From Batillaria attramentaria (Eukaryota; Mollusca; Gastropoda; Batillariidae): 64,000 nucleotides of DNA. The position numbers and the translations under genes are program-made. Below the pieces are notes generated by a model. It searched no databases, was not told where the DNA came from, and was given only the letters and a program-made list of their open reading frames with translations. This document shows, in pieces, positions 41,966-54,004 of the stretch. Where the stretch lies: assembly GCA_018292915.2 (NCBI GenBank), contig JACVVK020000396.1, positions 403,501 to 467,500 on the forward strand, in the 5' to 3' direction. The first letter of the stretch is position 1. The number at the start of each line of letters is the position of its first letter.

Positions 41966-42848
41966 GGTAGAACAAATTTGATCCTAGCTTTTTATTACAG
42001 AAATCAGTAGAACACAGGCCCCTAATGCTGTGGTGGTCTCCGTGAATTTTTCCTCCGTCCGCGTCACCGTTAAAAACGACCGTTTATCTTGCAATTTTCA
42101 TTATACGAGCCCTATAAATGGGCTTTTGAGGGTGTGCACAAAGTATGCGTGTTTGCGGGTACAGAAATGCGCAGAACTCCACAATAAATACGGTTACTGT
42201 TAGACAAGACATGCATTGCTGACATACTGAAATTTTACCCCAATCAGAATGATGCTTCCTGGAAAATTGCGGCCATCAGTTTGGCCGTTGATTTAAAGGA
42301 CCCTGTAAAACGGCAGTATTTGATGCTTGTGCACTTATCAGGTCACTGCAGGTGACATGTATCGCGGAAAACATTTACGAACATTGAACAATTTAGTCAG
42401 GAAACGCTTCTTTGGTGTTGTGAAGTTCCCTTGTCACCGCATGTGCAGGTACGTATGAAATGTGATATCCAAGTGAGCACGTTTTTCGGTAGCGATATTT
42501 TGGGGGTGAACTTACTAAAGTAGTTGCTGCGTTGTGAGTAGTGGACGGTTTTTCTCAAAGAGCAGTGCACACTCAAGAATAGTATCCCAGTTGTGTCATA
42601 TCAAACGTTCATCAAAATCGCTTTCGTACTTTTGTCACAAACAGCCAATGAAAGTGCAACCTGTTTAATAATGGCTGCTAGTTCAGTACTAGCAAAGTGC
42701 AATGGAAATTATGAAGAGCACAACCTCAAGTCTATAGTAGTATGTGGCTGAATTCATTTCAAGTGTTATGAGGTATGTTAATCACACGGCAAACATGTTT
42801 TCAAGGTCAAGGTCATCGGTTCGTCTGTTTACTCCAAAACATTTTACA
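41966..42848. repeat. Middle inverted repeat, left arm
   Basis: Starts GGTAGAACAAATTTGATCCT and runs collinear, as complement, with 52168 down to about 51476, then resumes at 50150 down to 50008. Very high similarity over more than 700 bases, e.g. CGGCCATCAGTTTGGCCGTT and GATACATGT..CACCTGCAGTGACC. It ends at the TA where the pogo-like element begins. It includes TCAAGGTCAAGGTCATCGG. Confidence 0.9.
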
Positions 42849-43139
42849 GTGGACGCCGGATATAAGCAACTCGGATATAAGAAAACTCGGTTATTGCCAA
42901 CGAATTTTTTTCCCCCGGCCAAACTCTTCTTTATTATGTATTACAAAAACTCGGATACAAGAAACTCGCTTATAAGAAAACTCGGTTTTAGGAAAGCAAA
43001 TTTCTTGTCCCGCTTGATACAAAAACTGGGATATAAGAAACCGAAAGTACATTTCCAAGAAAATTTCACTCATTGTAAGAAACCGAAAGTACATTTCCAA
43101 GAAAATTTCACTCATTCTAAGAAAACAGGTCAGGTCTGA

Positions 43140-44841
43140 CGTCACTTAGGCACATGATGGCGCATGATTTTCTTTTCTTGAATTGGTTCTTTACCATTGT
43201 GTTCCGTGCAAAATTGAATGTCGTCAAGAAGAAAAAATACGAGATGCATTTTTGTTGTTCTATTGTTATATGTTGTTTTTATTATTATTTTGTTGTTGTT
43301 TTTTTTTGCCTGATTGGGAGCTCAGTCTCTCTCTCTCTCCCTCTCTCTCTCTGTATGTCTGTCTCTGTCTACAGGGCTCGCGTTAAGGAGAATAAAACTA
43401 TCAGTATTAGACTAACTGTTGATCAATTCCTTTCTTTGACAATATACGTGGTCCATCTTTCCTCCATCCCCCTTCCCCCTCCCAACAGAAAAAAAAGCTA
43501 ATTTGCAGCTTTTTTCAGCCAAATTAGACACGGAAATCATCGCATATCATACTCTAATGGGACGAGTGTTTTATAGATCAAAAGTTGATACATAATGCAC
43601 TTTTAATATATCCTATAAATACAAGGGAATTCTCTCTCTCTCTCCCCTTAGTTCTTTTTTGTTTGTTTGGTTGGTTGGTTGGTTGGTTTGGTTGTTTTTT
43701 TTTTCTTTTTGTTTTGTTTTTTCTTACCACATGACCGCCAGCGCTACAGTTGGGAAGCAAAAACAGTATTTTCATGTTCAAACAAAAAAATCTGACATTG
43801 AAGGACACAAGCGCACTGGTGTATATTAACTCTACACATATATCGAGGGTTCCGGGCGTAAAGGCCTTAAATCGGCATTTTGGCGAAAATGAGATTTTTA
43901 TATTGTATGAACCGTTATCATGCGTAGATTCATCCTACATCACTGATTTTCGAATCTCTTACGTAATTACTTTGTAATTGATCAGAAATTAAACCAATTA
44001 GCATTTCTGGGCCTCACAGCTGCATGCGAGAGAGGCGCGCCTGGAGTTACGGCTGTGTATGTTCAGCGCGTGTCTGGCAATGCCGAGGGCCTAAGGGCCT
44101 TAGCTTTACCCACCTGCTTACGGCACGAGTGTTTACGGCAAAGCGCTCTGCAGCGTGTCTGCCTAACAACCGTAACTCAGGCTACTGCTTTTGCGCAAGT
44201 AAATGCCTGAGGAAAACTCTATGGTCTCTGCCTGCTCTACAGACGTAAATGTTGTTACTGTTGTAAAGCTGACCAATAAATGAAAACATTTGCAGAAAGA
44301 GGGGCTTAAAGACAGTAACATTGTCGGATTCACACACTAGACGCTTAGAAGTCACGGTCCGGCAAAAGAATATCAACGTGACCTGCTAAATGTTGAAGCT
44401 TTTATGAATCAAACACAATAAAAAGACAAAAATAAAATAATGAAAACCCATGTTTTAGACTTGAGACTTGACACTGCAACTGGTTTGTATTCCCTAACAG
44501 ATTATCAACAGACAATTAACGAAGTAAATTGTTGGTTTCTGGAAGTCCTGACCATTCCCACGCACCGTGGGATACAGCGTCGCTCTTTCAGTGCTACCGG
44601 CACCTGGGATTTGTATACTACTATACTCCAAAATAATTAACTAGGATGCTGACGGTACACTGGAATAAACAGATGTCTAGTAGTGGTGACTGACAAATCC
44701 GCTGCAATCTGATAATTCTAACGGTACTGGAGGTACTGGAAGAACCCGTTAGGAAGTGCCGCACACCATGCGTTTTCATTCTTTATCCGGCCACGCTGTG
44801 ATTAGGACGTTGAATACGAGACATACTTCTTTGAGGTGAGT

Positions 44842-44842
<1 letters not shown>
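43140..44842. other. Interior of the inner element, no gene recognised
   Basis: A/T-rich with T-rich tracts (about 43260-43308 and 43650-43722). Part near 43830-43880 is an inverted repeat with 49370-49425. No supported ORF. Confidence 0.4.

Positions 44843-44906
<64 letters not shown>
44843..44906. repeat. (CA)n microsatellite
   Basis: About 32 CA units, 200 bases upstream of the OTU gene start. Confidence 0.95.
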
Positions 44907-44909
<3 letters not shown>

Positions 44910-45108
44910 CAAACTGAATATAGAGTACTTAAGATTTGAACTGTGAAGTGTTGGTGTATACTATTGTTAGTGTCTTCATTATGCAAGTAGACAAGAGAAA
45001 CTACATTATAACACTAAACAGATAAACTGCAGAATTGAAATAACCTGTATGCTGCTGACCGCAGTCCCCCAAATCACCGATGACATTTCTTGATTACAGA
45101 CATTCGCC

Positions 45109-45970
45109 ATGGCATCTGACGACAGTCATGTTTACCTGCAGCTTGCTGCGTCGCTTACTGCAGAAACAAGCGATGACGGTTTCAATACGTCAGACGATGA
45201 GCCACTAAAAAAGATTGATTTCAATGACTCTGACATGGAGCCCCTCAAATGGCAGACAGGGTTTGACTCATCAGATGACGAACCTCTGCAGAAAAAAGCC
45301 GATCGTCACGATGACGATGATGTACGTGCTGACCCTTCGTACGAACCATCCGACTGTGAGCAGGGCTCAACTGAAAAGAAAAGAAAGGCCTGCAAAAGGA
45401 AGAGGAGAGCTATCGATCCTGATCTCCAAAAGGCAAAGGAAAGCAGTTTTCAAGTCCACCTGACCCACCAGAGAAATCTGCGGGAGCACACGGGCCGGTT
45501 AGACAACTTCTTGTCAGCAAATGGGCTGTATAGGCAAGAGATCGCCCCGGACGGTAACTGCTTTTTTGAGGCAGCGGTCACACATCTAGAGGACATCAGC
45601 CACATAGAACTGAGAAACTGTCTGTGTGACTATCTGGAGGACAACTTCAGTGAGTTTATTCATTTTATGGTAAACAAAAGTGACGAGGATGAGAATGAGC
45701 GTTACCTACGCTATTTCTCGAACGTGAATGAACTGAGAAGGCCAGGAAGATGGGTCAATGATGCCGCTGATTTGCTTCCTCGTGCTCTGGCTGACTGGGC
45801 AGAAAGGACTGTAGTCATTTACTTCAGCGATGTCTACAAATCCCAACATGAGATACATCCTACTGCTGGCAGACAGAGTCAGGCAGTCATCCCACTGGCC
45901 TTCATTGACTATGATCCATCTCACTATGACGCCTGTCTTCCCATCCCTCGAGCAAGAGCTGATCTAACAG
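45109..45970 (+). CDS. OTU-domain cysteine protease, exon 1
   Basis: 287 codons from an ATG in good context (GCCATGG), ten bases after a TTACAG splice site, so an untranslated exon lies upstream. The N-terminus has three (S/D)D.EPL acidic repeats (about residues 27-60) and a basic KKRKACKRKRR nuclear-localisation-like stretch (about 90-100). Residues 140-275 form an OTU domain: PDGNC with Asp148 and nucleophile Cys151, and the catalytic His in SHYDAC (His272). OTU enzymes remove ubiquitin; the target is unknown. The exon ends at a GTAAAC donor in phase 1, nine bases before a (CA)n tract. The catalytic residues are intact, so this half may be active. Confidence 0.85.
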
Positions 45971-45978
45971 GTAAACTG

Positions 45979-45979
<1 letters not shown>

Positions 45980-46033
<54 letters not shown>
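45980..46033. repeat. (CA)n microsatellite at the start of the OTU-gene intron
   Basis: About 27 CA units beginning nine bases after the 5' splice site, occupying a quarter of a 213-base intron. Confidence 0.95.
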
Positions 46034-46037
<4 letters not shown>

Positions 46038-46183
46038 TTGGGGAATATGAGTTTGCTTAGGAAATGTAGTTACAGTTGAAGGTTTTCAGGACTTTGTATG
46101 TGTATGGGTGGTAGGGGGTAAGTGTGTGTGTGAGGCCGCAGGCTCTTGGTCTTCTTTTAATATGAGTTTTCTCTTATTCGCAG

Positions 46184-46404
46184 ACCCATCTACTTCACTT
46201 GGCAGTGATGCAAGGTGCACAATCTCTGCCGAGTGTGAAAGTACCGCCACTCCTCCAAACGACTCGGAACATGGAGACACAACACCTCCGCTCCACAACG
46301 GAGATGACACTACTATCACAAGTGACACAAGATGCACTTCTCCTACATCAAGCGGTTCCATTCCATCACCCGGAAACATAACACCACGAAAGCAAGGATT
46401 ATAA
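46184..46404 (+). CDS. OTU-gene exon 2, Ser/Thr-rich linker ending at an in-frame TAA
   Basis: The acceptor TTCGCAG at 46183 continues the frame of exon 1 (phase 1). The product is a Ser/Thr/Pro linker (DPSTSLGSDARC.. to ..SPGNITPRKQGL) ending at TAA 46402-46404. Beyond the stop, the same frame continues with good coding character to 46771, so the stop looks like a secondary lesion. If the stop is real, the protein is about 361 residues. Confidence 0.7.
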
Positions 46405-48226
46405 TCGACTCCTCCCAAAAAGAAGCTTGTAAGGCACAGGGAAGCAAAACCAGAAACATGGAAGAAGAATGTACGAAAGTCTTTGCACCTGCAGGGAAAA
46501 GAGTACTTGTCGCAGTCCGGTAAGAAGATAGCAGCCAAGTCAGTGAAAAGGGTCGACTGCTCAAAGTGCCGGTATAAGTGTACCGACAAAATCTCTGAGG
46601 AAAAGCAACAGCAACTTTTTGATGCCTTTTATGAACTGAACAGTTACGAAAGGCAGAAAGACTTTGTTTGTGCCAACGTGACCCAGAAAAACACGGCAAC
46701 CCTTCTCGACGAGGCGAAACAACCGAAATTGAAAAAAACGCCAAGTAAGCCGCGCCTTTACCTTCAACATTGACGGCCAAATCCATCGGGTGTGTAAGAA
46801 CTTTTTTCTTGCAACACTAGCCCTCGGTGAGACATACGTTGACCACGCCATGAAACACAGCTGCGGGGGAGTCTTCACTGGCCAACAACAACGAGGTAAA
46901 AGCCGGCCACCGCACAACAAATACAGCGATGATGCGGTCAACAGAGCAAAAGAACACATCGCTTCCTTCCCCGTTGTGGAGTCACACTACACTCGGAAGG
47001 ACACCCAAAGACTCTATCTGTCATCCGAGCTCACTTTAAGCAAAATGTATGAGCTGTACTTGGAGCAGTGCCAGCAAGAGAACCAACAACCAGTTTCAAA
47101 CAGAAAATATCGCGAGATCTTTACCCATAATTTCAATTACTCTTTCCACCAGCCTAAGAAAGACCAGTGTGTGACGTGCACTGTGTTCAAACAAAAAGGA
47201 AGCACCGCATCAGAGGAGGACAAACTGGAATATCAACAGCACATAGAGAGAAAAGACAGAGCAAGGGAGGAGAAAGCTCGAGACAAGAACGAAGCATCGA
47301 AGGATCCCAAGAAGCATGTCGTCACAATGGATCTGCAGGCAGTGTTGCAAGCTCCGTGTGGGCTTGTAAGTCAACTGTACTATAAGCGCAAGTTATCAGT
47401 TTATAACTTCACCGTCTACTCTCTCACCGATAGGAAGGGGACCTGCTTTACCTGGGACGAAAGTGAAGGAAAACGTGGTTCGTGTGAGATTGCCACCTGC
47501 CTGTACATCTACCTTTCATCTTTGCCAAAAGATGTTGAGGAGGTCATCATTTTTTCAGACTGCTGTGCAGGGCAAAACAGAAGCCAGTATCTGTCAGCTG
47601 CGATGATCCATGCTGTGAACCACATCGGTAACATCAAGGTCATTACACACAAGTACCTAGAAACAGGGCACACCCACATGGAGTGTGATAGCATGCACTC
47701 GGCAATCACATTCGCCAAGCGCCACACCTCAATCTATACACCAAGCGAATGGGACATCGTCCTGAGGATGGCTAGGAGAGGACAACCGTACGTCGTCATC
47801 CCCCTCAAGCATACTGACTTCCTCGACTTCAAAAGTCTGGCGTCCACGGCAATCAGGAACACCAAGACTGACTTGAAGGGAAACAAGGTCAACTGGCTGG
47901 GGATCAGATGCATGCAGTTCTTGAAAGGTCAAGAGGAAATGATGTTTTTCAAATACTCTTTTGACGAGCAGGAGTATCAAGTTCTAAAAATGATAGGGTC
48001 AAGCAAACGACGTGGACCACCTCTGCCTAGCCAAGTACCCAGGTGCTATTCTGGCAAGCTCCCCATATCAGCTGCAAAAAAACAAGACCTGCTGTCTCTG
48101 TGCCAGTCAGGAGTCATCCCAGTCCAACATCATAATTACTATACAAGTCTTCTGTCATCCTCAACCACCAAAGAAAAACTGCCGGAGCCAGACATCATGG
48201 AGGACGACAGTTCTGATTTAGATTAG
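46405..48226 (+). pseudogene. Transposase-like protein with RNase-H-fold motifs, downstream part of the OTU gene
   Basis: After the TAA the frame reads STPPKKKLVRHREAKPETWK, then LHLQGKEYLSQSGKK and DCSKCRYKC (Zn-binding-like). A seven-A run at about 46732-46738 then shifts frame, after which FTFNIDGQIHRVC opens a 478-codon frame to TAG 48224-48226. That frame holds CVTC, VVTMDLQAV (Asp181), FSDCCAGQN (Asp257) and GHTHMECDSMHS (Asp300), counted from GTG 46790. D..SDxxAGQN..GHTxMExD is the layout of transposase-like proteins that I associate with DUF7869 and that are widespread in arthropods and molluscs; a DDE-type RNase-H fold is inferred. Two small lesions separate it from one continuous OTU-transposase protein. 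Confidence 0.75.
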
Positions 48227-48805
48227 AACCATGGGTATTTTCATTACTGACGGGTTTCGTGAACCCAAACTGAATGCATCCACCTGTCAAACTGAACTCA
48301 GCACTGTATAAAATGTTGGACTTGTGCCAGGAGTTGGGGTTTGTGAAAGTGTAATGCCGGGACTCAGTGACAAACTTCATGGATTGTGTAATGATGGCAA
48401 TGTGCTTGATAAAAACAAACTGTGTGAATTCTGTGACTGAAATGTGAACGGTAAGAAATTTAATTTGCAAACATGGAACAGAGGTGTCAGGCGTTATTGG
48501 GTGAGTAAGTAATTTTTGTGGCATGACTGAACGTGCAAACTGATGTTACAGATTTTTTATAATGCTGAGAGATCCTATGCTAGGTATGCAGAATCTCAGG
48601 GACTGTTCTACTTTTATATAAAAAAAGGTTGATTTCTTTCTTATTCTGTTCTTAAATTCATGTTCATTCATGTTCATGTAAATTTTCCTCAGCTTTTTTT
48701 CCCCCCAAATACGGCCATATTGCCATACAATATTCAAGAAATGTCCAGTTCTGCAGAAAGCCAGGCCAAGTATAATGTTATGAGGCCTTCTTCCACTCGT
48801 TCAGA

Positions 48806-48811
48806 AATAAA
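48806..48811 (+). terminator. Candidate poly-A signal AATAAA
   Basis: First AATAAA after the transposase stop, 580 bases downstream. Only positional support. Confidence 0.3.
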
Positions 48812-49500
48812 TTTCTGTTTTTTAACCTCCTGCGAAAAGGTCTTGTTACTATGTACTGTTCTTTTCTACGCAGGCCTATAATTATTTCACTGAACAGTTG
48901 CTGAGCGTAAAAGCCGTAGTGTTAATTGGAACGCTTATGCCGGCACGGAAGTCTGTTCTTCCTCACCCCGGTAGCCGTATTTCTATCTGTGGCTGTCTAG
49001 CAGTATCAACCAGGCCCCTATCAAGTTCACAGTCAAACGGTAAAACTAACTGGGGTCCTCAGGCAGCTTTGTTTACAAAGAAATGGGCCGTGACCGGGAG
49101 TGCCCAACGCCGGCACTTTACACCGCTGAGTTTATGCAGGCGCAGATGGCGGCCAACTTCCCGCTGTGTGCGTGCGTAAGGGCCTTACATTATGCAGGTC
49201 AACTTTATTTGCAAAATACAAAATGCACTAAGATCCCACTGAAAATTGCTTCATTGCAAACGACGGCAGACAAATCAAGCTTTCAAATGATACCAAACTT
49301 AGTACCAGTGACACAATTGAAACACGGTGAGTGATCGTCCAAACTTTCCAAACGCTCTCCTGTAAAATTTAGGAAATCTGTGATACGGCTTTTATGCCCG
49401 AAACCCTCGATATATTCTGTGCAGGTCTTTAAGAGAAACCAGATATTTCTTAATTTAATGCAAAACATACACGAACTGAGAAAAAAGAAATGTTTTAAAC
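48812..49500. other. Interior of the inner element, no gene
   Basis: GC-richer sequence with no ORF of note. The part near 49370-49425 is the complement of 43830-43880. Confidence 0.4.
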
Positions 49501-49642
49501 CTTTTTTTTCCACTGAACTCGGTTATAAGAAATATTTTTCAAAATACTTTCTTATATCCGACTTTCAGATATAAGAAAACTCGGATATAAGAAACCAAAA
49601 AATTCACCCCCCTCGAGTTTCTTATAACCGGCGTATACTGTA

Positions 49643-50007
49643 CTTCATCGCTCAGAATAAGCATTTTGGTGCTGCTAACTTTTGTCCCCGTGATTTGGTG
49701 AGTTCACAGCATCCTCAGAATAAAAATATGACTGCAAAATCTTTATAACTCAAGCGTGACCTTGACCTTTACTAGAGGTCACCAGAAAGGCAATATCAAT
49801 GCATATCAGGCAAATGTTATGCCAAAAGTTGTATTTACAAATTTTTCACCCAGTCTCTATGACCTTTACTCCCAAGGTCAAGGTCACTAAAGTTGTCCAC
49901 AAGAAATCTTCTCATACAAACATCGTTTGTGCTAATTTTGTTTTGCCTGGTGCTTGTGACTGCTTGTTCTTTTGCTTATTCTAACACAGCGATGAAATAA
50001 AATGTTT
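49643..50007. repeat. Fragment of the GACCTTGA repeat in the loop of the middle inverted repeat
   Basis: Contains GTGACCTTGACCTTTACTAG and CCCAAGGTCAAGGTCACTAA in a context different from other copies (ATATCAATGCATATCAGGC). A divergent subfamily. Confidence 0.5.
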
Positions 50008-52168
50008 GGGAGTAAACAGACGAACCGATGACCTTGACTTTGTAAACATGTTTGCCGTGTGATTAACATACCTCATAACACTTGAAATGAATTCAGCCAC
50101 TTACTACTGTAGACTTGATGTTGTGTTCTACATACTCTCCATCACATTTTGCCAGTAATGTATGCCAGTAATTTTCATTTGTAAATTTGTGAATGTCCAA
50201 AAAAAAAGGGCAAAATAACGGCGTTTGTTCCCAAGGAAAAACACGTTGAAAATAAAAGAGATTTCACAGATTTGCTTTTGTGTCTATTGTTTTTTATTTG
50301 CATTCGTGCAATATTATTTTACTGGAAGTTTTATATTACGTTTGTCTAATTTCTGTACCTGTACCTCAAAACAGGAACTAATGAAAATGTCCGACATTTT
50401 CTGAGTGCGTTAGAATTTGAGGCAAAAAGGTATACTTGCTGGACCATTTCTCTAAAGCATGATGTGCGTCTGCAAATGATCTGTCAAGCGTAGCAGCTGC
50501 AGCAGCGTAATATGTCAGCCCGGTCCCCATCAGTAAGAGAATTGGCGTCTATATGGAAAAAGGAAGATTTGATAACTGAGAGCTGCTACAGGCAAATCTG
50601 TTGTCATTTCGTTGGACCATCGCAGGGTGTCTGGCCTAACATATCCAGTAGTCAAACTTGAACTGTGTGCACAATACCTGCTGCAGCGGCGTCATTTGTA
50701 ATCTTTGCTGTGTATAGTCAAGTTTTGAACCCAACCACAATATGGATTCCCCTCATTACCCCTCACAGCCAAAGGGACATAGTGGATGGGCTAGTAACAG
50801 GTAAGTGCCAAGCCTCTCCTCTAAAAGTTGGTAAATATCAAAAAACGCTGTGTGCACTGTGGCCGTCATATCTGGCTACCTGGTAACCTACTCCCGTAGC
50901 AGTTAATGCTCTGTTTAATTAGAAAAAGGTCATTTAAGTCACCTATTTCAAGCAGTGAAGAGTTCATGAAATTTGATGTGGGATGCACGTTTTCCTTCTC
51001 CTGGAATCACTCTACTTTTTCCAATATGTAAAACAATGACAAGTTAAAACTGGTGGCTGCTAGCAGCAAAATATAAACCTACCCCCCACGCAGCATGTTA
51101 TGAAGGAAATGGAAAAAAATGGGTGAAAATAATGACCGCTGTAAAGAAGACGTGCTTGTTTAGATTCACGGATCTTTCTTCATACGACTAGTCATTGTCT
51201 TTTCCACCAAGACAAATGTATAAAAAGAAATTGCATCAAGTGTAGCAATTATGGCAGGCTCTTTTGGTAAGCACCGCTTTCAGCCCATATAGGGAACTGA
51301 TAGCTTCAATTAACGGCCATCTATAAGCAATAATCTCTCATACAAGTTCTGGAAGATAATTCTGAAACACCGAGCATGTGCCCGAATATTTGCATCATAT
51401 TATACTTGTTTTCGCGGATACACCTTATCACAGCAACCAATCAAGTGTCCCTACTCCCATCATTACGCATATTCAGTCATTATTAAACAGGTTGCACTTT
51501 CGTTGGCTGTTTGTGACAAAAGTACAAAAGCGATTTTAATGAACTTTTGATATGACACAACTGGGATACTATTCTTGGAGAAAAACCGTTCACTACTCAC
51601 AACGCAGCAACTACTTTAGTAAGTACACCCCCAAAATATCGCTACCGAAAAACGTGCTCACTTGGATATCATATTTCATACGTACCTGCACATGCGGTGA
51701 CAAGGGAACTTCACAACACCAAAGAAGCGTTTCCTGACTAAATTGTTCAATGTTCGTAAATGTTTTCCGCGATACATGTCACCTGCAGTGACCTGATAAG
51801 TGCACAAGCATCAAATACTGCCGTTTTACAGGGTCCTTTGAATCAACGGCCAAACTGATGGCCGCAATTTTCCAGGAAGCATCATTCTGATTGGGGTAAA
51901 ATTTCAGTATGTCAACAATGCATGTCTTGTCTAACAGTAACCGTATTTAGAGCGGAGATCTGCGCATTTCTGTACCCGCAAACACGCATACTTTGTGCAC
52001 ACCCTCAAAAGCCCATTTATAGGGCTCATATAGTGAAAATGGCAAGATGAACGGTCGTATTTAACGGTGACGCGGACGGAGAAAAAATTCACGGAGACCA
52101 CCACAGCATTTGGGGCCTGTGCTCTTCTGATTTTTGTAATAAAAAGTTAGGATCAAATTTGTTCTACC
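50008..52168. repeat. Middle inverted repeat, right arm (with about 1.3 kb of extra sequence)
   Basis: 50008-50150 and 51476-52168 are complementary to 42848-42712 and 42680-41966. About 1.3 kb between (50160-51470) has no counterpart in the left arm and shows no gene: either an insertion here or a deletion on the left. Confidence 0.88.
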
Positions 52169-52737
52169 TTCCGCTATATAAAAAGCCTAAAAGTGATTAG
52201 ACTCAATGTGATGTGCTCTAAACGTGTTCTGAGCCGCTTATGGTTTTCAAGTCTAATTACACGTGGTAGTCTTATTTTCACCAACACTTGAAATTAAAAT
52301 ATCAAAACAGAAATCCTAAGCAGCCATAAAAACTAAAACAAATGAAATCTCATGCTGTACAAATATTTCTTTTCACAAACCTCAAATCCCTTAAAAAAAA
52401 AGAAAAAGACAAAAGAAAGCGATCGTCGGTGCAGACGATACGTGATCGTAATGTGCAAATGTGTTGTCAGAGTGCTTGGCCTTGCAAGTATGACTTGTTT
52501 TTAGTAGTACTTTTTTGTTTTGTTTTTTCGGCGCCACACAGACGAATACTCTATGGAAACCGTGTGCAGCCAAAACTATGAAATAATATTTCTTTATTTA
52601 ATTTTTGCAAAATTCTCCACAGACAGAATGTAAAAGAAAATTTACACAACATTTTTACAATTTTTTTTCTACCCGATGCAATTAAAACTGAAACTCTTCC
52701 AATTTTTGTGACCTGTTTTCACAGATTCCATGGAGTA
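52169..52737. other. Between middle and outer right arms, nothing recognised
   Basis: A/T-rich. No supported feature. Confidence 0.4.
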
Positions 52738-52959
52738 TTTATGTTGTTTCCATAGTAGTGGAAACAACATCATAGGACGGGCTAAATTTTCCACGTTCAC
52801 AGGCAAGCATCTGTGGTACAAAAAACGCACGTCACTGCCGATCTCCCGCAGAGACGATTTTGCAAGTGTAACTCTGGCAATGACGTAAGAAAACGTGCGT
52901 CATCGATGCTGATATGTATGGTGCGCCGAACGCGCTTCTCCTCCTCAGTGAGTGCCGTC

Positions 52960-53001
<42 letters not shown>

Positions 53002-53016
53002 GCTGTGTGTGTGCGG

Positions 53017-53058
<42 letters not shown>

Positions 53059-53415
53059 TGTGTCCAGGCCTGTTTCTCCGAAAATACTCAACTCATCTCA
53101 AATTTAGGGTATCCGAATATATCAAAATGTTAGATTAGAGCAACCGAGCGTGTGATGATTGCGTAAGTGATTTGGAGTTATCGCCCTATTGAGACAAGTT
53201 GGTTGTCTGGCGTTTACAGGCGTAATATTTATTTAAATCACTCAATTTTTTTGACAACATATAGCATGAATACGGATTCTGAACAGGCTGACCAGTAGGA
53301 AATAGTCACTGTTATAGTTTTCACGTAAACCGTACCTCAGTTGACATTGCATGTGAACCCAGTTCAGATGCCTGTATCTCCGAAAATACTGAACCGATCG
53401 ATTTCAAATTTGTAC
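52738..53415. repeat. Outer inverted repeat, right arm blocks D and C
   Basis: Complement of 35815-35210. Two (TG)n tracts (52962-52999 and 53017-53054) replace the short CA tract of the left arm, so the microsatellite has expanded in one arm only. Confidence 0.87.
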
Positions 53416-53781
53416 TCAAAGCAATTTTCCTCCACAAGCCACGCGCCTTACAAACACCGAAGAAAAAACGCACGCGCACTGACGTAAAGTAAGAGCGTCA
53501 TGTTTGATTGACGTGATGCTGGTTTTTCTTGGGGATGTCTCGCCACTTTCTTTCCGAATTCCTCTGTTCGGAGACGTAGTGTTGTATTTTACTTATGCTA
53601 TGTCGCCATCTTGGTGCACTCGCAGAGAATTGATACGGGATATAACAGAATACACCTCCAATACTTTATGAACAGAATATGCGCGGAAAACAAATTCATG
53701 AAAGAAGAAGAACCCAGAACGCTGTGCAGGGCTGCTTACATACTGAACAGGTCAGATCTAGAACATTCCTCAACTTACTGG
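53416..53781. other. Right-arm segment without a left-arm partner
   Basis: It replaces the 110 bases at 35098-35210 of the left arm. No gene recognised. Confidence 0.4.
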
Positions 53782-53956
53782 AAGGTTCGAAATCTTTCCA
53801 AGGTGACGTAATCTACTGACGTTACTGCACCAGCATGTTCTGGGATGGTCTAGAAATTATTTTGCATCGAAATGCAGTATCTTTTCGCCATCTCTACAAC
53901 ATGTGGAAAGCGGGAATTTCTGTAGTGGGTTTCATTGACTCACACTCAGAAGCATA

Positions 53957-54004
<48 letters not shown>

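Larger units (their letters stand above)
42849..49642. mobile_element. pogo/Tigger-like element enclosing the OTU/transposase gene
   Basis: Left end CAGTGGACGCCGGATATAAG and right end, read inward, CAGTATACGCCGGTTATAAG, both followed by repeats of CTCGGATATAAGAAA, with TA on each outer side. Inside, at least one more inverted block pairs (ATATATCGAGGGTTCCGGGC near 43838 with its complement near 49395). The structure is 6.8 kb and contains the gene at 45109-48226. The ends are pogo-like, but the enclosed transposase-like frame is not a pogo protein, so the ends may belong to one element and the cargo to another. Confidence 0.7.

Noticed and set aside
46790..48226. Independent gene starting at GTG 46790
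   Set aside because: Coding character continues upstream in the same frame (FTFNIDGQIHR) and then in the shifted frame, so this is the downstream part of a longer broken gene.
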